Source of the DNA: an uncultured Saprospiraceae bacterium
GTDB lineage: Bacteria; Bacteroidota; Bacteroidia; Chitinophagales; Saprospiraceae
DNA: 64,000 nucleotides
NCBI GenBank assembly: GCA_937928045.1
Contig: CALFWO010000033.1
Span: 22,994-86,993 of the forward strand
Direction: 5' to 3'
The translations under genes were made by a program, and so were the position numbers. This document shows, piece after piece, positions 35,070 through 44,502 of the stretch. The notes under the pieces were generated by a model, which did not search any database, had not been told where the DNA came from, and was given only the letters and a program-made list of their open reading frames with translations. How positions within the stretch are numbered: position 1 is the stretch's first letter; each line of letters starts with the position of its first letter.

Positions 35070-36182
35070 TTAAAGACAGGTTTGAAACTTTTCTAAATGT
35101 TCTACAACTGTCGATTCTTCATCGGTGATACTCAATTTCAAGTTTTTGTATTTTCCTTCGTCTGATAATTTGGAAAGAAGTGAGTAAATCGGATATTTTT
35201 TTTCCCAATACTCTTTACCTAAAAATACCATCGGACTTGCAACTTCCTCTGTGAGATAGTGATTTTGTGTTGCATCTTGGAAAATCTCTTGGATGGTTCC
35301 AGCTGATCCTGGACTGAATACTATGCCTCCCTTTGCAAGTGCCAAAAGTCCGTCTTCTCTAACACTATTTGCAAAGTATTTGGCAATGTGCGTCGCAAAC
35401 GGCGTTGGAGGCTCATGGCCATAAAGCCACGTAGGAATGCCGAGGCTTTCATTCTCTGAACTAGAAGGGAACTTCTCCATCACTTCAAAAGCTTTAGAAA
35501 GCCATAGCTCATCCTTGTAACTAGGCGCCTCAGCTAACATTTCAAATGCTTGGTTCCATTCTGATTCATTTTTTCCACTTAACCAAACCCCCAAATGTGT
35601 AGCTTCCATAGCGCCTGGTCCACCTCCAGAAATCATTAGGAATCCCCTCTGATGTAACTTGGAAGAAATGCTTGCAACTTTTCGATAAGAGTCACTGTCT
35701 CTAGCAATACTATGTCCGCCCATTATGGCCACAATTTTCATCGGATCAAAATTGGACAAATAATTTGTGAGCGCATTTGTGATACCATGATCATGTAAAC
35801 GCCTACCAATTGATTCTCTTAAACTTAGTTCACTTTTACCTCCTTTTATGTAATGTTTATAGACTTGCGCATCTAATGTTTGAGAATAAGTCTCGGGAAC
35901 TTTTGGGTCAAATCCAAAGTATAAATCTTCACAGGAATAAAGCCTGATGGGATGTGTTGCGTACGGAAGTTTTAATGATGGAAAAATGAAATTTTCATTG
36001 ATCAAATGAAGCGAAAGCTTTTCTCCTAACACGCATCCAATAAATAAACAATTCGAAATATTTTTCAATAATATTTGATCTTGAAAAGGCAACAGATTAA
36101 GTCCTTGAAAACCGACATTATTTATTTCTTTCGAGCTATTTAGTAGTGATATTAAAGATGATTCAGTTTCGATTTCTACCAT
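35070..36182 (-). CDS. LOG-family protein (YgdH/PpnN-like nucleotide nucleosidase)
   Basis: A Rossmann-like LOG domain (about residues 148-345) with MISGGGPGAMEATHLG (186-193 core) and FSPGSAGTIQEIF (291-299), the phosphate- and ribose-binding motifs of the family once called lysine decarboxylase-like. LOG enzymes cleave nucleoside 5'-monophosphates to ribose 5-phosphate and free base. The 370-residue length, with an N-terminal extension of about 145 residues, points to the PpnN/YgdH branch rather than short cytokinin-activating LOGs. The usual PGGxGT reads PGSAGT here. It is cytoplasmic (no signal peptide) and monocistronic between two surface-protein genes. Confidence 0.8.
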   Translation of the reverse strand: MVEIETESSLISLLNSSKEINNVGFQGLNLLPFQDQILLKNISNCLFIGCVLGEKLSLHLINENFIFPSLKLPYATHPIRLYSCEDLYFGFDPKVPETYSQTLDAQVYKHYIKGGKSELSLRESIGRRLHDHGITNALTNYLSNFDPMKIVAIMGGHSIARDSDSYRKVASISSKLHQRGFLMISGGGPGAMEATHLGVWLSGKNESEWNQAFEMLAEAPSYKDELWLSKAFEVMEKFPSSSENESLGIPTWLYGHEPPTPFATHIAKYFANSVREDGLLALAKGGIVFSPGSAGTIQEIFQDATQNHYLTEEVASPMVFLGKEYWEKKYPIYSLLSKLSDEGKYKNLKLSITDEESTVVEHLEKFQTCL

Positions 36183-36363
36183 TAATCCAGTAATTAGTTA
36201 TTGTTTTAGTGCTTATTTGGCTAAAACAGGCAATTTTGAAAATAAGCAACAAGATAAAAGCAAAATTTATATTATTTTAGAGTGTAGCAGAACTCCCGAA
36301 ACAGCAAAAGTAACAGTCAATTATTTATTTAGGGTTATATCCTATTACTTCAATCTTTAAGAT

Positions 36364-39300
36364 ATGAGGCTTAAGAACCGTTACTTGTGTTTACTTTTCT
36401 TGCTATTGGCAAACCTTGGTGCCTTCGCACAATTAAATCCCGTATTTGAACTAAACGAGGTCACTGTTTTACCTCTGAATCCAACACCAACAGACAGTAT
36501 TTTCATTACCCTGAGCGGAAATAAGCTAAACAAATGTGCAGTTTTAGATACGTTGAATCATTCCGTCGAATTGTTGAATGTGCTCCTATTAATGGATTGG
36601 GTAGTCGACGAAGATGCCTTTCCTGGAATTCACTGCATTGATACAATCATTCCGTACGACACAACTTTAAATATAGGCCTATTACCCCCAGCAATTTATA
36701 ATATCACGTTATTGACGGACCTAGTTACTAATCAGGCCGATCCTGCTGATTTTGTATTCGAAGTTGCACCTTTGACTTGCTCGGATCAAAATGGAGTAAT
36801 CTGGGTTACTAATAGAGCAGATATTGGACCGAATACTTTAAGGGAAGCAATCATTTGTGCTAATGAAACTTCTGGTCCGAATACAATCAATATTTATATA
36901 ACAAATGATCCAACACCTACAATTTCGATAGGTGCAATGTCTTCGACTCCTTTACCTGTTATAACTGACCCGGGTACAACTATAGATGGAACTATCCAGC
37001 CGGGATGGGGAGGTAATGGAAATAATGAGCCAATTGTTAAACTAAATGGTGGCGCAGGAAACTTTGGGGATCCTACACCCGGGTTAGATATTCGAGCAAG
37101 TGGGACTGCTGTTTTTGGACTAGAGATTGTTGATTTTTCAGGTGATGGAATTCTCGTTCAAAATGCAAGTGATGTTATCATTGGAGGAGCGTCTTCGGGA
37201 AATATTATTACAGGAAATGCTTTGGCCGGAATTAGAATGGGAAATAATTCATTTGGATGTCAAATCAATGGAAACTGGATTGGTACTGATGATGAGATTG
37301 TCTTAGGACTTGGAAATGAAGAGGCAGGGATTGTTGCTGATAATGGAGGGGTGAATACCTCAGTTGGTCTTGGGATTTTCGAGGCTGAAAATATTATTGT
37401 TGGAAATCCAGTGGGAGCGATCATCGACAATATTTCTGGAGTACGATTTAGTAAAAACAGGTTTGAATGTAATCAAGAAGCCGGAATTCAATTGGTGAAC
37501 AATGGTAATGGCAATGCATCTGCTCCGGAAATTGTTACCGCAACGCCATCTGAAATTTTTGGAACAGTTCCTTTTCCAGGTGCTGCGGTTGAAATATTTA
37601 TGAATGCTGCTGATGCTTGTCCAACTGCTGCTTGCCAAGGTTCCGTATATCTAGGGACTGCATTTTCAACAATAGTTGGTTTTACTTTATCAGCGCCATT
37701 TGCAAATGGTGTCGTCTTGCAGGGAGGAGAAAGAATCACGGCAACACAGGCATTGGGGAGTAATCAATCTCCTTTTTCAACTTGTAAAGTAGTAGCCGGA
37801 GTTTCTACTTGTACAGATACTCAAGGAAATATTTTTGTTACCAATACGCAGGATGAAGGAGCAGGAAGTTTGAGAGAGGCGATTAATTGTGCAAATACAA
37901 CGCTTGGTTCAAATACAATTGTTTTTGATATTCCTGGAAACGGTCCACATACTATTGAAGTTGGATTTAACAATGGTGATCCTTTGCCTACCATAATTTC
38001 CAATGGTACAATAATCGATGGTTCAGGAATTATTCTGGATGGTGGAAATTCCACTTGGCCAGTTCCTGCGGATGGAATAACTATTTCAGCTGACCTCTGT
38101 GAAATTTACAATTTAACCATTATCGGATTTGCCGATGATGGTATCAGTTTGATTAATGCAAATTCAAATAAAATTGGTGGACCCGGATCAGGAAATATAA
38201 TTTACGGAAATGGAGTAGCCAGAGATTTTTGGAGCGGTGTTCCTGGAGGACCTTACAATGGAAGTGGAATTCATTTGAACAATTCTACTAGAAATGAAAT
38301 TTATAACAATTTTATAGGAACGGATCAGGCATTGTTGGTTGAAGATGGAAATGAATTTTGTGGCATTTTATTAGAAGGAAATTGTGATGCGAATATAATA
38401 GGGCAGGAAACGTTAAACCGTGGAAACGTAATATATAATAATGAAATTGGAATAGAATTATCTGCCAATTCTGATAGAAATAAATTGAGCGCAAATCAAT
38501 TGAAATGCAATTCTGTTGAAGGAATCAACCTTGCTTTTGGTGCCAATGAAGGAATATTAGCGCCTACTATTGATATTGCTCGGACTGATACAATTTCCGG
38601 ATTTTCAAACGAGCAAAATGGAACAGTCGAACTTTTCTTGTTGGACAACATTGGATGTACTACTGCTCCTTGTCAAGGAAAGACTTTACTAGCTAGTCAG
38701 ACAATTGCTAATGGAGAATGGTTATTTACGCCGCCTTACAACAACAATTATATTCCGCAACTAGGAGATATTATAGTATTAACCTTTACTGATGAAGATG
38801 ACAATACAAGTGCTTATTCTAATTGCGCGAATTTAGAAGTTCCTTGTTTCGTTGGTCTAGAAATATTAGAATTAGTAAATACTACATGTGGACTTAATAA
38901 TGGATCCGTAGAGGTGATGGCAAGTAATGGAACTCCAAATTATCTCTACAACATTGGCAATGGAAATACACCAAACAATCTTTTTAATGAATTGTCTGCC
39001 GGATTTTATTTTGTGACCGCCACGGATTTTTTCGGTTGTACTGCTGAGCTACAAGTTCAAATTGAATCAAGTAACTCTCCCGATGTTTTATTGGTCGGTA
39101 TGGGAAGTTCAACTTGCGAGGCTTCCGATGGAATGTTAGAATTTGCAGGAACATCTGGAGTTTCACCATATATGTTTAGCTTAGATGGTGGGGCTGCCCA
39201 ATCTTCAGGTTTGTTCTCAAATCTTTCAGCTGGAGTCTACGGCGTTGAGATAGAAGATGCCATTGGTTGCACATCAACTTCAACTGCGGAAGTTACTAAT

Positions 39301-40725
39301 AATGGAATTATCCCTATAGCCAATTACACTTTTGCCACAACCTACGATACCGTCCAATTTACTGATGCCTCGACAGAGGCGACCTCCATATTTTATAATT
39401 TTGGCGATGGAACTGCTAGTACCGATGCAAACCCAATTCATGTATATGACGCACCGGGTAGTTTTGAAGCTTGTCAAATTGTAACTAATTCTTGTGGATC
39501 GGATACCATTTGTCAACAAATATCTGTTGTTCCTTCACCAACACTTTTCACCCTTGAAGGATCTGTGTTTAGGGAGGATTTAGCAGCAATTAATAATGTT
39601 GATTTGATCTGTGTTAATAGTGATGTAACTGACAATTCTGGAGATTATCTTATTACGGATATACCAATTGGTTCAAACTGCGAATTGTCTCCAGATAAAA
39701 TGGATGAGGCAAGACTTGGTGTTAGTATTTCAGATATAGTCTTAGTGCAAAGGCATTTGGTGTTTTTAGATACACTAGATTCACCTTATAAAATAATTGC
39801 GGCAGATGTAGATGGATCCAATAGCGTAAATATTACCGATTTGATTTCGATGCAACGAGTAATATTATTTATAGATACAGAATTTTCCATCGGTAAAACT
39901 TGGCGATTTATTCCAGAAAGTTTTACTTTTTCAAATCCACTAAATCCATTTGCTTTTTCTTTTCCAGAAGAAATTGCAGTCAATGGGATCGCCCAGAATG
40001 AATTAGATCAAAATTTTATTGGCCTTAAAGTTGGTGATGTGAATAACTCTGCAAATCCAATAAATGTTCAAAGCGATAGTCCATTGTCGCTGATTGGAGA
40101 AACGAATATTGAGAACAATATTTTGACGCTTGATATTAGGGCTGCCGCTAATATTAATTTAAATGGCTTCCAAGGGAAAATAGGATTTGATCCTACTTTA
40201 ATCAAACCCTTAAATTCTCAAAGTGAATCCTCCGGTCTAATAGATCATTATCACGATCGTTCTATTAATTTTTTATGGTGGGAAAAAGAACAAGTAAAAT
40301 CTGGGGCAAAGTTTTCTTCTGATAAAAAATTCTATTCGATTCAGTTTGAATTGTTGACAAGCAATATCTCTGAAGCAGAAGGTAGCATTCGACTTCTTGG
40401 TAATAGCAACATTGCTGTTGATGAGAATTCTGTTGAGAAAAACATAGTTTTAGAACTTAAGCATACAGGTTTTACTGCGCAATCCGACGGTACCACATTT
40501 TATCCAAATCCATTTGATGGAAAGCTATTCTTGAAAACAGAGCATGCCTTCGAGTCGATCACATGGAGATTAATGGATGCCAATGGGAAAATAATTGCTT
40601 TGGGTTCAAAAGAGGCGCAGAATTCCGCTTTGTTGTACGATAATCCTGATTTACCGGCAGGTTTATATTTCATTGAATTGTTGAATAACGGCAAAAGGGA
40701 TGTTGAAAGACTAATTAAATTTTAG
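36364..40725 (+). CDS. T9SS-secreted CSLREAI/beta-helix protein with PKD, dockerin-like and cohesin-like modules
   Basis: A signal peptide (residues 1-22, ending AFA) opens the protein. Two copies of a CSLREAI-type segment (NTLREAIICAN near 158; GSLREAINCAN near 503) each lead into a right-handed beta-helix with many N-x-I-x-G-N rungs (FAENIIVGNP-like), a fold used for carbohydrate binding or adhesion. Later come an SprB-type repeat pair (TCGLNNGSVEV, STCEASDGMLEF), a PKD domain (FTDASTEATSIFYNFGDG) and a dockerin-like Ca2+-loop pair (about 1110-1230, DVDGSNSVNITDLISMQRVI). A cohesin-like domain and a type A T9SS sorting domain end it. The last three modules match those of the protein at 23015-27412. 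Probably a surface adhesin or glycan-binding protein. Confidence 0.83.
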   Translation: MRLKNRYLCLLFLLLANLGAFAQLNPVFELNEVTVLPLNPTPTDSIFITLSGNKLNKCAVLDTLNHSVELLNVLLLMDWVVDEDAFPGIHCIDTIIPYDTTLNIGLLPPAIYNITLLTDLVTNQADPADFVFEVAPLTCSDQNGVIWVTNRADIGPNTLREAIICANETSGPNTINIYITNDPTPTISIGAMSSTPLPVITDPGTTIDGTIQPGWGGNGNNEPIVKLNGGAGNFGDPTPGLDIRASGTAVFGLEIVDFSGDGILVQNASDVIIGGASSGNIITGNALAGIRMGNNSFGCQINGNWIGTDDEIVLGLGNEEAGIVADNGGVNTSVGLGIFEAENIIVGNPVGAIIDNISGVRFSKNRFECNQEAGIQLVNNGNGNASAPEIVTATPSEIFGTVPFPGAAVEIFMNAADACPTAACQGSVYLGTAFSTIVGFTLSAPFANGVVLQGGERITATQALGSNQSPFSTCKVVAGVSTCTDTQGNIFVTNTQDEGAGSLREAINCANTTLGSNTIVFDIPGNGPHTIEVGFNNGDPLPTIISNGTIIDGSGIILDGGNSTWPVPADGITISADLCEIYNLTIIGFADDGISLINANSNKIGGPGSGNIIYGNGVARDFWSGVPGGPYNGSGIHLNNSTRNEIYNNFIGTDQALLVEDGNEFCGILLEGNCDANIIGQETLNRGNVIYNNEIGIELSANSDRNKLSANQLKCNSVEGINLAFGANEGILAPTIDIARTDTISGFSNEQNGTVELFLLDNIGCTTAPCQGKTLLASQTIANGEWLFTPPYNNNYIPQLGDIIVLTFTDEDDNTSAYSNCANLEVPCFVGLEILELVNTTCGLNNGSVEVMASNGTPNYLYNIGNGNTPNNLFNELSAGFYFVTATDFFGCTAELQVQIESSNSPDVLLVGMGSSTCEASDGMLEFAGTSGVSPYMFSLDGGAAQSSGLFSNLSAGVYGVEIEDAIGCTSTSTAEVTNNGIIPIANYTFATTYDTVQFTDASTEATSIFYNFGDGTASTDANPIHVYDAPGSFEACQIVTNSCGSDTICQQISVVPSPTLFTLEGSVFREDLAAINNVDLICVNSDVTDNSGDYLITDIPIGSNCELSPDKMDEARLGVSISDIVLVQRHLVFLDTLDSPYKIIAADVDGSNSVNITDLISMQRVILFIDTEFSIGKTWRFIPESFTFSNPLNPFAFSFPEEIAVNGIAQNELDQNFIGLKVGDVNNSANPINVQSDSPLSLIGETNIENNILTLDIRAAANINLNGFQGKIGFDPTLIKPLNSQSESSGLIDHYHDRSINFLWWEKEQVKSGAKFSSDKKFYSIQFELLTSNISEAEGSIRLLGNSNIAVDENSVEKNIVLELKHTGFTAQSDGTTFYPNPFDGKLFLKTEHAFESITWRLMDANGKIIALGSKEAQNSALLYDNPDLPAGLYFIELLNNGKRDVERLIKF

Positions 40726-40777
40726 CAATTACAAGTCAAGAGTTCGAAATTCGCACAGGGATATGCATGATCTATTG

Positions 40778-40785
40778 TATTTTTG
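40778..40785 (+). promoter_or_regulatory. -7 promoter box for the sugar dehydrogenase gene
   Basis: TATTTTTG, a perfect TAnnTTTG match ending 16 nt before the ATG at 40802. No clear TTG at -33. Confidence 0.45.
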
Positions 40786-40801
40786 TTAAAAATTAACAAT
40801 A

Positions 40802-42448
40802 ATGCGAAATTTCCTATTCTTTTCACTTTTGGCCATTAGTACAACTCTCTATAGTCAAATAGAGCTGACATTAGAACAATACACCGCAGGATTAAGTTCG
40901 CCAGTTGGCGTGTACAACACGGGGGACGTGGATGATGACAGAATTTTTGTCCTTGAACGTTCTGGACGAATAAGAATCGTAGACGGTTCTGGAGCGCTGC
41001 AATCTTCAGCCTTTCTAAACATTGATCCTATCGTTGCACAGACTGGTGGATCTAGTGAACAAGGTTTGCTTGGTATGGCTTTTCATCCTGATTATGCCAA
41101 CAATGGATTCTTCTATGTTCATTACAGTGATAATTCTGGTGATGGTCAGATTTCAAGATTTTCAGTGGATGATACCGACCCAAACCTTGCAGACGGAGCA
41201 AGTGAATTCAAAATTATAAAAATTGATCAGCCATACGGTAATCATAACGGAGGCGAAATTCAATTCGGACCTGATGGTTATTTGTACATCGGTATGGGAG
41301 ATGGGGGTGCATTCGATGACCCGGAAAATCGTTCTCAGAACCCGCAAGAATTATTGGGTAAAATGTTGAGAATTGATGTTGATAATGGTGCACCATATAG
41401 CATTCCAGGAGATAATCCATTTGTTGGTGATGCAACGACTAAAGATGAAATTTGGGCAATTGGCTTAAGAAATCCTTGGAGATTTAGCTTTGATAGAATG
41501 ACTGGAGATATGTGGATAGGAGATGTTGGTCAGAATCAAGCTGAAGAAATTGATTTCGAACCAGCTGGTTCGGCCGGTGGGTTAAATTATGGTTGGAGAT
41601 GTTATGAAGCCAATGATTTGTATTTAACAGGAGGCTGTGGAAATGCTTCAGAATATACAGCACCTGCCGTAGAGATACCTCAAGGTGGATTTTCTGGACC
41701 TTGTTCAATCACTGGTGGATATGTTTATCGTGGAGTGGAATACACAGACATTCATGGAAAATATATTTATGGTGATTATTGCTCTGGAGATATCTGGGCA
41801 ATAACAAATAATGGCGCTGGTGGATTTACAAATGAAAATTTGGATAAAATTAATAATTCGGCTTGGTCCTCATTTGGTGAAGATTCACAGGGTAGGCTTT
41901 ATATCGTAAGTTTAACCGGAGGTCGAATTTATAAGGTGACAACTGCCAAGGAATCTTTAAAACCTGTTATTGCTTTATCAGCATCAAATGTTTTGGAATC
42001 TACACCAGGCGATTTTGCTCCTTATACTGCTTATCAATGGTATTTAGATGGTCAAGAAGTGGCGGGCGCATCTAGCGAGAATTATACCCCAATTGCGAAT
42101 GGGACATACCAATTGCAAGTGACTACAACACCCGGTGGAAAGCTTTGGTCTAATACACAAGAAGTTACCATTACTTCAATCAACAGTCCGCAGTTACCAG
42201 AAAATAATCTAATCGTTAATCCAAATCCATTTACAAATTCGATTCAGGTAGACATCGAAATTGAGAAAATAGCTGTTATGGAATTAACCTTATTTTCAAT
42301 TGATGGCAAAAAATTACGTTCTTGGACAAAAGAGAATGTAAATCTTTGGAATGAGGAAATTGCACTTAGCGATTTGGCAGCAGGAGTTTATCAACTGGAG
42401 CTTCAAGCGGATGGAAAATTGGTAAGCAAAAAGATCGTGAAACAATAA
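40802..42448 (+). CDS. PQQ-type glucose/sorbosone dehydrogenase domain protein with T9SS sorting domain
   Basis: A signal peptide (1-19, ending LYSQ) precedes a six-bladed GSDH propeller (about residues 22-375). Recognisable blocks are SSEQGLLGMAFHPDY, NHNGGEIQFGPDGYLYIGMGDGG, IWAIGLRNPWRFSFD and MWIGDVGQNQAEEIDF. Related soluble dehydrogenases oxidise aldoses with PQQ and Ca2+; substrate and cofactor here are not shown by sequence alone. An Ig-like segment (about 385-455) and a type A T9SS sorting domain (IVNPNPFTNSIQVDI ... KLVSKKIVKQ) follow, so the enzyme is exported. It ends at a bidirectional terminator. Confidence 0.85.
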   Translation: MRNFLFFSLLAISTTLYSQIELTLEQYTAGLSSPVGVYNTGDVDDDRIFVLERSGRIRIVDGSGALQSSAFLNIDPIVAQTGGSSEQGLLGMAFHPDYANNGFFYVHYSDNSGDGQISRFSVDDTDPNLADGASEFKIIKIDQPYGNHNGGEIQFGPDGYLYIGMGDGGAFDDPENRSQNPQELLGKMLRIDVDNGAPYSIPGDNPFVGDATTKDEIWAIGLRNPWRFSFDRMTGDMWIGDVGQNQAEEIDFEPAGSAGGLNYGWRCYEANDLYLTGGCGNASEYTAPAVEIPQGGFSGPCSITGGYVYRGVEYTDIHGKYIYGDYCSGDIWAITNNGAGGFTNENLDKINNSAWSSFGEDSQGRLYIVSLTGGRIYKVTTAKESLKPVIALSASNVLESTPGDFAPYTAYQWYLDGQEVAGASSENYTPIANGTYQLQVTTTPGGKLWSNTQEVTITSINSPQLPENNLIVNPNPFTNSIQVDIEIEKIAVMELTLFSIDGKKLRSWTKENVNLWNEEIALSDLAAGVYQLELQADGKLVSKKIVKQ

Positions 42449-42466
42449 CTGGAGAGATTGTGAAAT

Positions 42467-42507
42467 AAAAAATGGGATGTCAAGAAAGTTGACATCCCAT
42501 TTTTTAT
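42467..42507. terminator. Bidirectional intrinsic terminator
   Basis: ATGGGATGTCAA / TTGACATCCCAT stem, 5-nt loop, flanked by A- and T-runs, between convergent genes. Confidence 0.88.
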
Positions 42508-42514
42508 TGGAAGG

Positions 42515-43219
42515 TTACATTGGTCTTAAAGTCGACATTCCACCATCAATACCAATCACTTGACCAGAAATCCAACTGCCTTTTTCACTCAATAACAGGC
42601 ATGCCATTGCTGCTAAATCCTCTGGCTGACCAAAACGTTTCAGCGGATGACGATTATTAGAAGCAGCTTTCTTATCATCGGTGGATAACAATTTCTCAGC
42701 TAAAGGAGTATCCGTAAGAGATGGAGCCAATATATTGACTCGGACTTTTGGCGCCCATTCTGCTGCTAAAGATTTTCCCAATCCTTCGATAGCTCCCTTT
42801 GAAGTAGCCACAGATGTATGGTAAGGCATTCCTTGACCTACGGCCACTGTAGAGAATAAAACCACGCTGGAATTTCCTGATTTAGACAGGGCTTTTTGAC
42901 ACTTCCTGAGCACTTTCACAGCGCCGAGTACATTGATTTCAAAATCAACTAGGAAGGCTTCTGGCTTTAAAGCTCTGAAGGGTTTTAGATTTATAGACCC
43001 CGGGCAGTAAACCAAGCCATGTAATTCTTCTGGCAATTCTAAGGCATCAACCTCGTCCTCTAGAATGTCAAATGTGATATGTTTTAGATTGGGGTGATCT
43101 GGAAGGGTATCATTAGATCTAGATAAAACAATTACTTCTTGATTTTCTGATAGCAATTGTTTCGTGATCGCAAGTCCTATTCCCTTACTTCCACCTACGA
43201 TTAAATAATTTCTACTCAT
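42515..43219 (-). CDS. SDR-family oxidoreductase lacking the catalytic Tyr
   Basis: Classical SDR of 234 residues. It has the NAD(P)-binding motif GGSKGIG (9-15), the conserved Asn (N96 in FEINVLG), Ser123, Lys141 and the C-terminal NILAPSLTDTPLAEK loop. The YxxxK active site reads V137-A-T-S-K141, so the proton-donating Tyr is absent; Tyr133 is the nearest alternative. This looks like a recognisable SDR subgroup rather than a mutation, as the surrounding residues are well kept. The reaction cannot be named. Its start overlaps the stop of the small upstream gene (ATGA), indicating translational coupling. Confidence 0.82.
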   Translation of the reverse strand: MSRNYLIVGGSKGIGLAITKQLLSENQEVIVLSRSNDTLPDHPNLKHITFDILEDEVDALELPEELHGLVYCPGSINLKPFRALKPEAFLVDFEINVLGAVKVLRKCQKALSKSGNSSVVLFSTVAVGQGMPYHTSVATSKGAIEGLGKSLAAEWAPKVRVNILAPSLTDTPLAEKLLSTDDKKAASNNRHPLKRFGQPEDLAAMACLLLSEKGSWISGQVIGIDGGMSTLRPM

Positions 43220-43386
43220 TTGGATTTTAATTCTTGAATTTTAGACTGGATGACCTCTCCTTCCTCCATTAATCTTGCGTAATGCTTTAAATCTCCCGAC
43301 CGTTGAATGGCCATCGCCTTTTCCATCAATTGAGCATACTCTTTTTCCAGTTTTTTCACTGGATCCTTTTTGAACAATCCAAACAT
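43216..43386 (-). CDS. Lacal_2735-type small protein
   Basis: A 56-residue frame beginning MFGLFKKDPVKKLEKEYAQL and continuing as one charged helix (RSGDLKHYARLMEEGEVIQS). It is the small Bacteroidota protein usually annotated Lacal_2735 family; its function is unknown. The conserved FGLFKKDP start and a single amphipathic helix suggest a membrane-edge or protein-binding role. It overlaps the SDR start by four bases (ATGA), so the two genes are coupled. Confidence 0.8.
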   Translation of the reverse strand: MFGLFKKDPVKKLEKEYAQLMEKAMAIQRSGDLKHYARLMEEGEVIQSKIQELKSK

Positions 43387-43476
43387 ATCTGTTGCTTTAG
43401 AAAGAGAACAACGATCTCCCTTTCTTGTTCGAAAAGATTACTTGTTTATAGAAAGAAATATGGAATATTTCAGATT

Positions 43477-43884
43477 TTACTCCTCCGTGTAGGCGTCAAA
43501 TCCTCCTTCTAAGTTAAACACCTCTTGGAATCCCATCTCTACCATCATGTTGGCAGTCTTGCTTGATCTTCCTCCGCTTTTACAATAAACAATGTATTTT
43601 TTGTCTCGTGGAAGTTTATCGATCTTATCTTTAAATCCTCCTCCTTTGAAATCCACTTCGATAGCTCCTCTAATTTTTCCGTCTGCAATCTCGCTAGGTG
43701 TTCTTACATCTAGTACAAAAACACCAGACTTCTTGTTTGCAATCTTGAACGATTCTTGGTCCATTTGCTGAACAGCGGCCTTTGGAAGCGCTGCGGCGTG
43801 TTCATTGGAGCCCTCAGATTGAGTAGCATTATTTGAACAAGAGAAAATTGCTAATAGTATAAAAAGAGAGAAGTATTTGTACAT
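43477..43884 (-). CDS. Rhodanese-domain lipoprotein
   Basis: A lipobox at the N-terminus (LAIFSC, Cys16) predicts a lipid-anchored envelope protein. A single rhodanese domain (about residues 40-133) carries FVLDVRTPSEIADGKIRGA and the active-site loop CKSGGRS with Cys101 as the persulphide-forming residue. It probably carries sulphur or acts in redox chemistry at the envelope. It is the last gene of a tight cluster (MATE, HAD, rhodanese; 5-nt gap to the HAD gene). Confidence 0.88.
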   Translation of the reverse strand: MYKYFSLFILLAIFSCSNNATQSEGSNEHAAALPKAAVQQMDQESFKIANKKSGVFVLDVRTPSEIADGKIRGAIEVDFKGGGFKDKIDKLPRDKKYIVYCKSGGRSSKTANMMVEMGFQEVFNLEGGFDAYTEE

Positions 43885-43889
43885 GATTT

Positions 43890-44501
43890 TTATTTGATTA
43901 TTTCTAGTTCGGATAAAAGTAATGAAAGTTTTTCAGGTGATTCAAACTGAACTGCTTTGTATCCACATTCTATGGCCGCGTTCACATTTCTCAAAGAGTC
44001 ATCAATGAAAAGGGTAGTTGCAGGATTAATATTAAATCTTTCAGTAGTCAAATGATAAATGCGATGGGCAGGTTTCTTCATTTTTTCTTCTCCCGAAACT
44101 AAAATTCCGTCAAACCATCCTAAGAAAGGGTATAATTCTCTAGCAATTGGAAAGGTTTGTGCTGACCAATTGGTTAAGGCATAGATTGGTAAATCTCCTT
44201 TTCGTTTTAGTTGTCTGAAAATATCTAAAGTTCCTTCAATAGGACCATTCAGCATTTCTTTCCATCGGAAGAAATAAGACTCAATCTCTCGAGTGTATTT
44301 CGGATGCTTTTCACTAAGCAATTGTATGGCCTCTTCAAAAGGACGACCAGCGTCTTGTTGTTCATTCCAATCCATGTCTGTTACTTCCCGTAGGAAATAT
44401 TCCATCTCTTGTTCGTCTTTGAAAATCTTACGATAAAGATATCTTGGGTTCCAATCTATTAGTACACCTCCTAAGTCAAAAAGAATAGTTTCTATTTTCA
44501 T
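43890..44501 (-). CDS. HAD-superfamily hydrolase (YihX-like)
   Basis: A HAD-IA fold of 203 residues with the nucleophile Asp9 in FDLGGVLIDWNPRYLY, motif II (ALTNWS, about 110), the motif III Lys (EKMKKPAHRIY) and motif IV FIDDS. The DxGGVL form and the following W-N-P match the YihX/epoxide-hydrolase-N-terminal-like group, which includes sugar-phosphate phosphatases. Substrate not determined. It sits one base after the MATE stop and 5 nt before the rhodanese gene. Confidence 0.86.
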   Translation of the reverse strand: MKIETILFDLGGVLIDWNPRYLYRKIFKDEQEMEYFLREVTDMDWNEQQDAGRPFEEAIQLLSEKHPKYTREIESYFFRWKEMLNGPIEGTLDIFRQLKRKGDLPIYALTNWSAQTFPIARELYPFLGWFDGILVSGEEKMKKPAHRIYHLTTERFNINPATTLFIDDSLRNVNAAIECGYKAVQFESPEKLSLLLSELEIIK

Positions 44502-44502
44502 C

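Noticed and set aside
34856..35128. A 90-codon plus-strand frame between the giant protein and LOG genes
   Set aside because: It overlaps both neighbouring genes, has no recognisable domain and no promoter; treated as chance.
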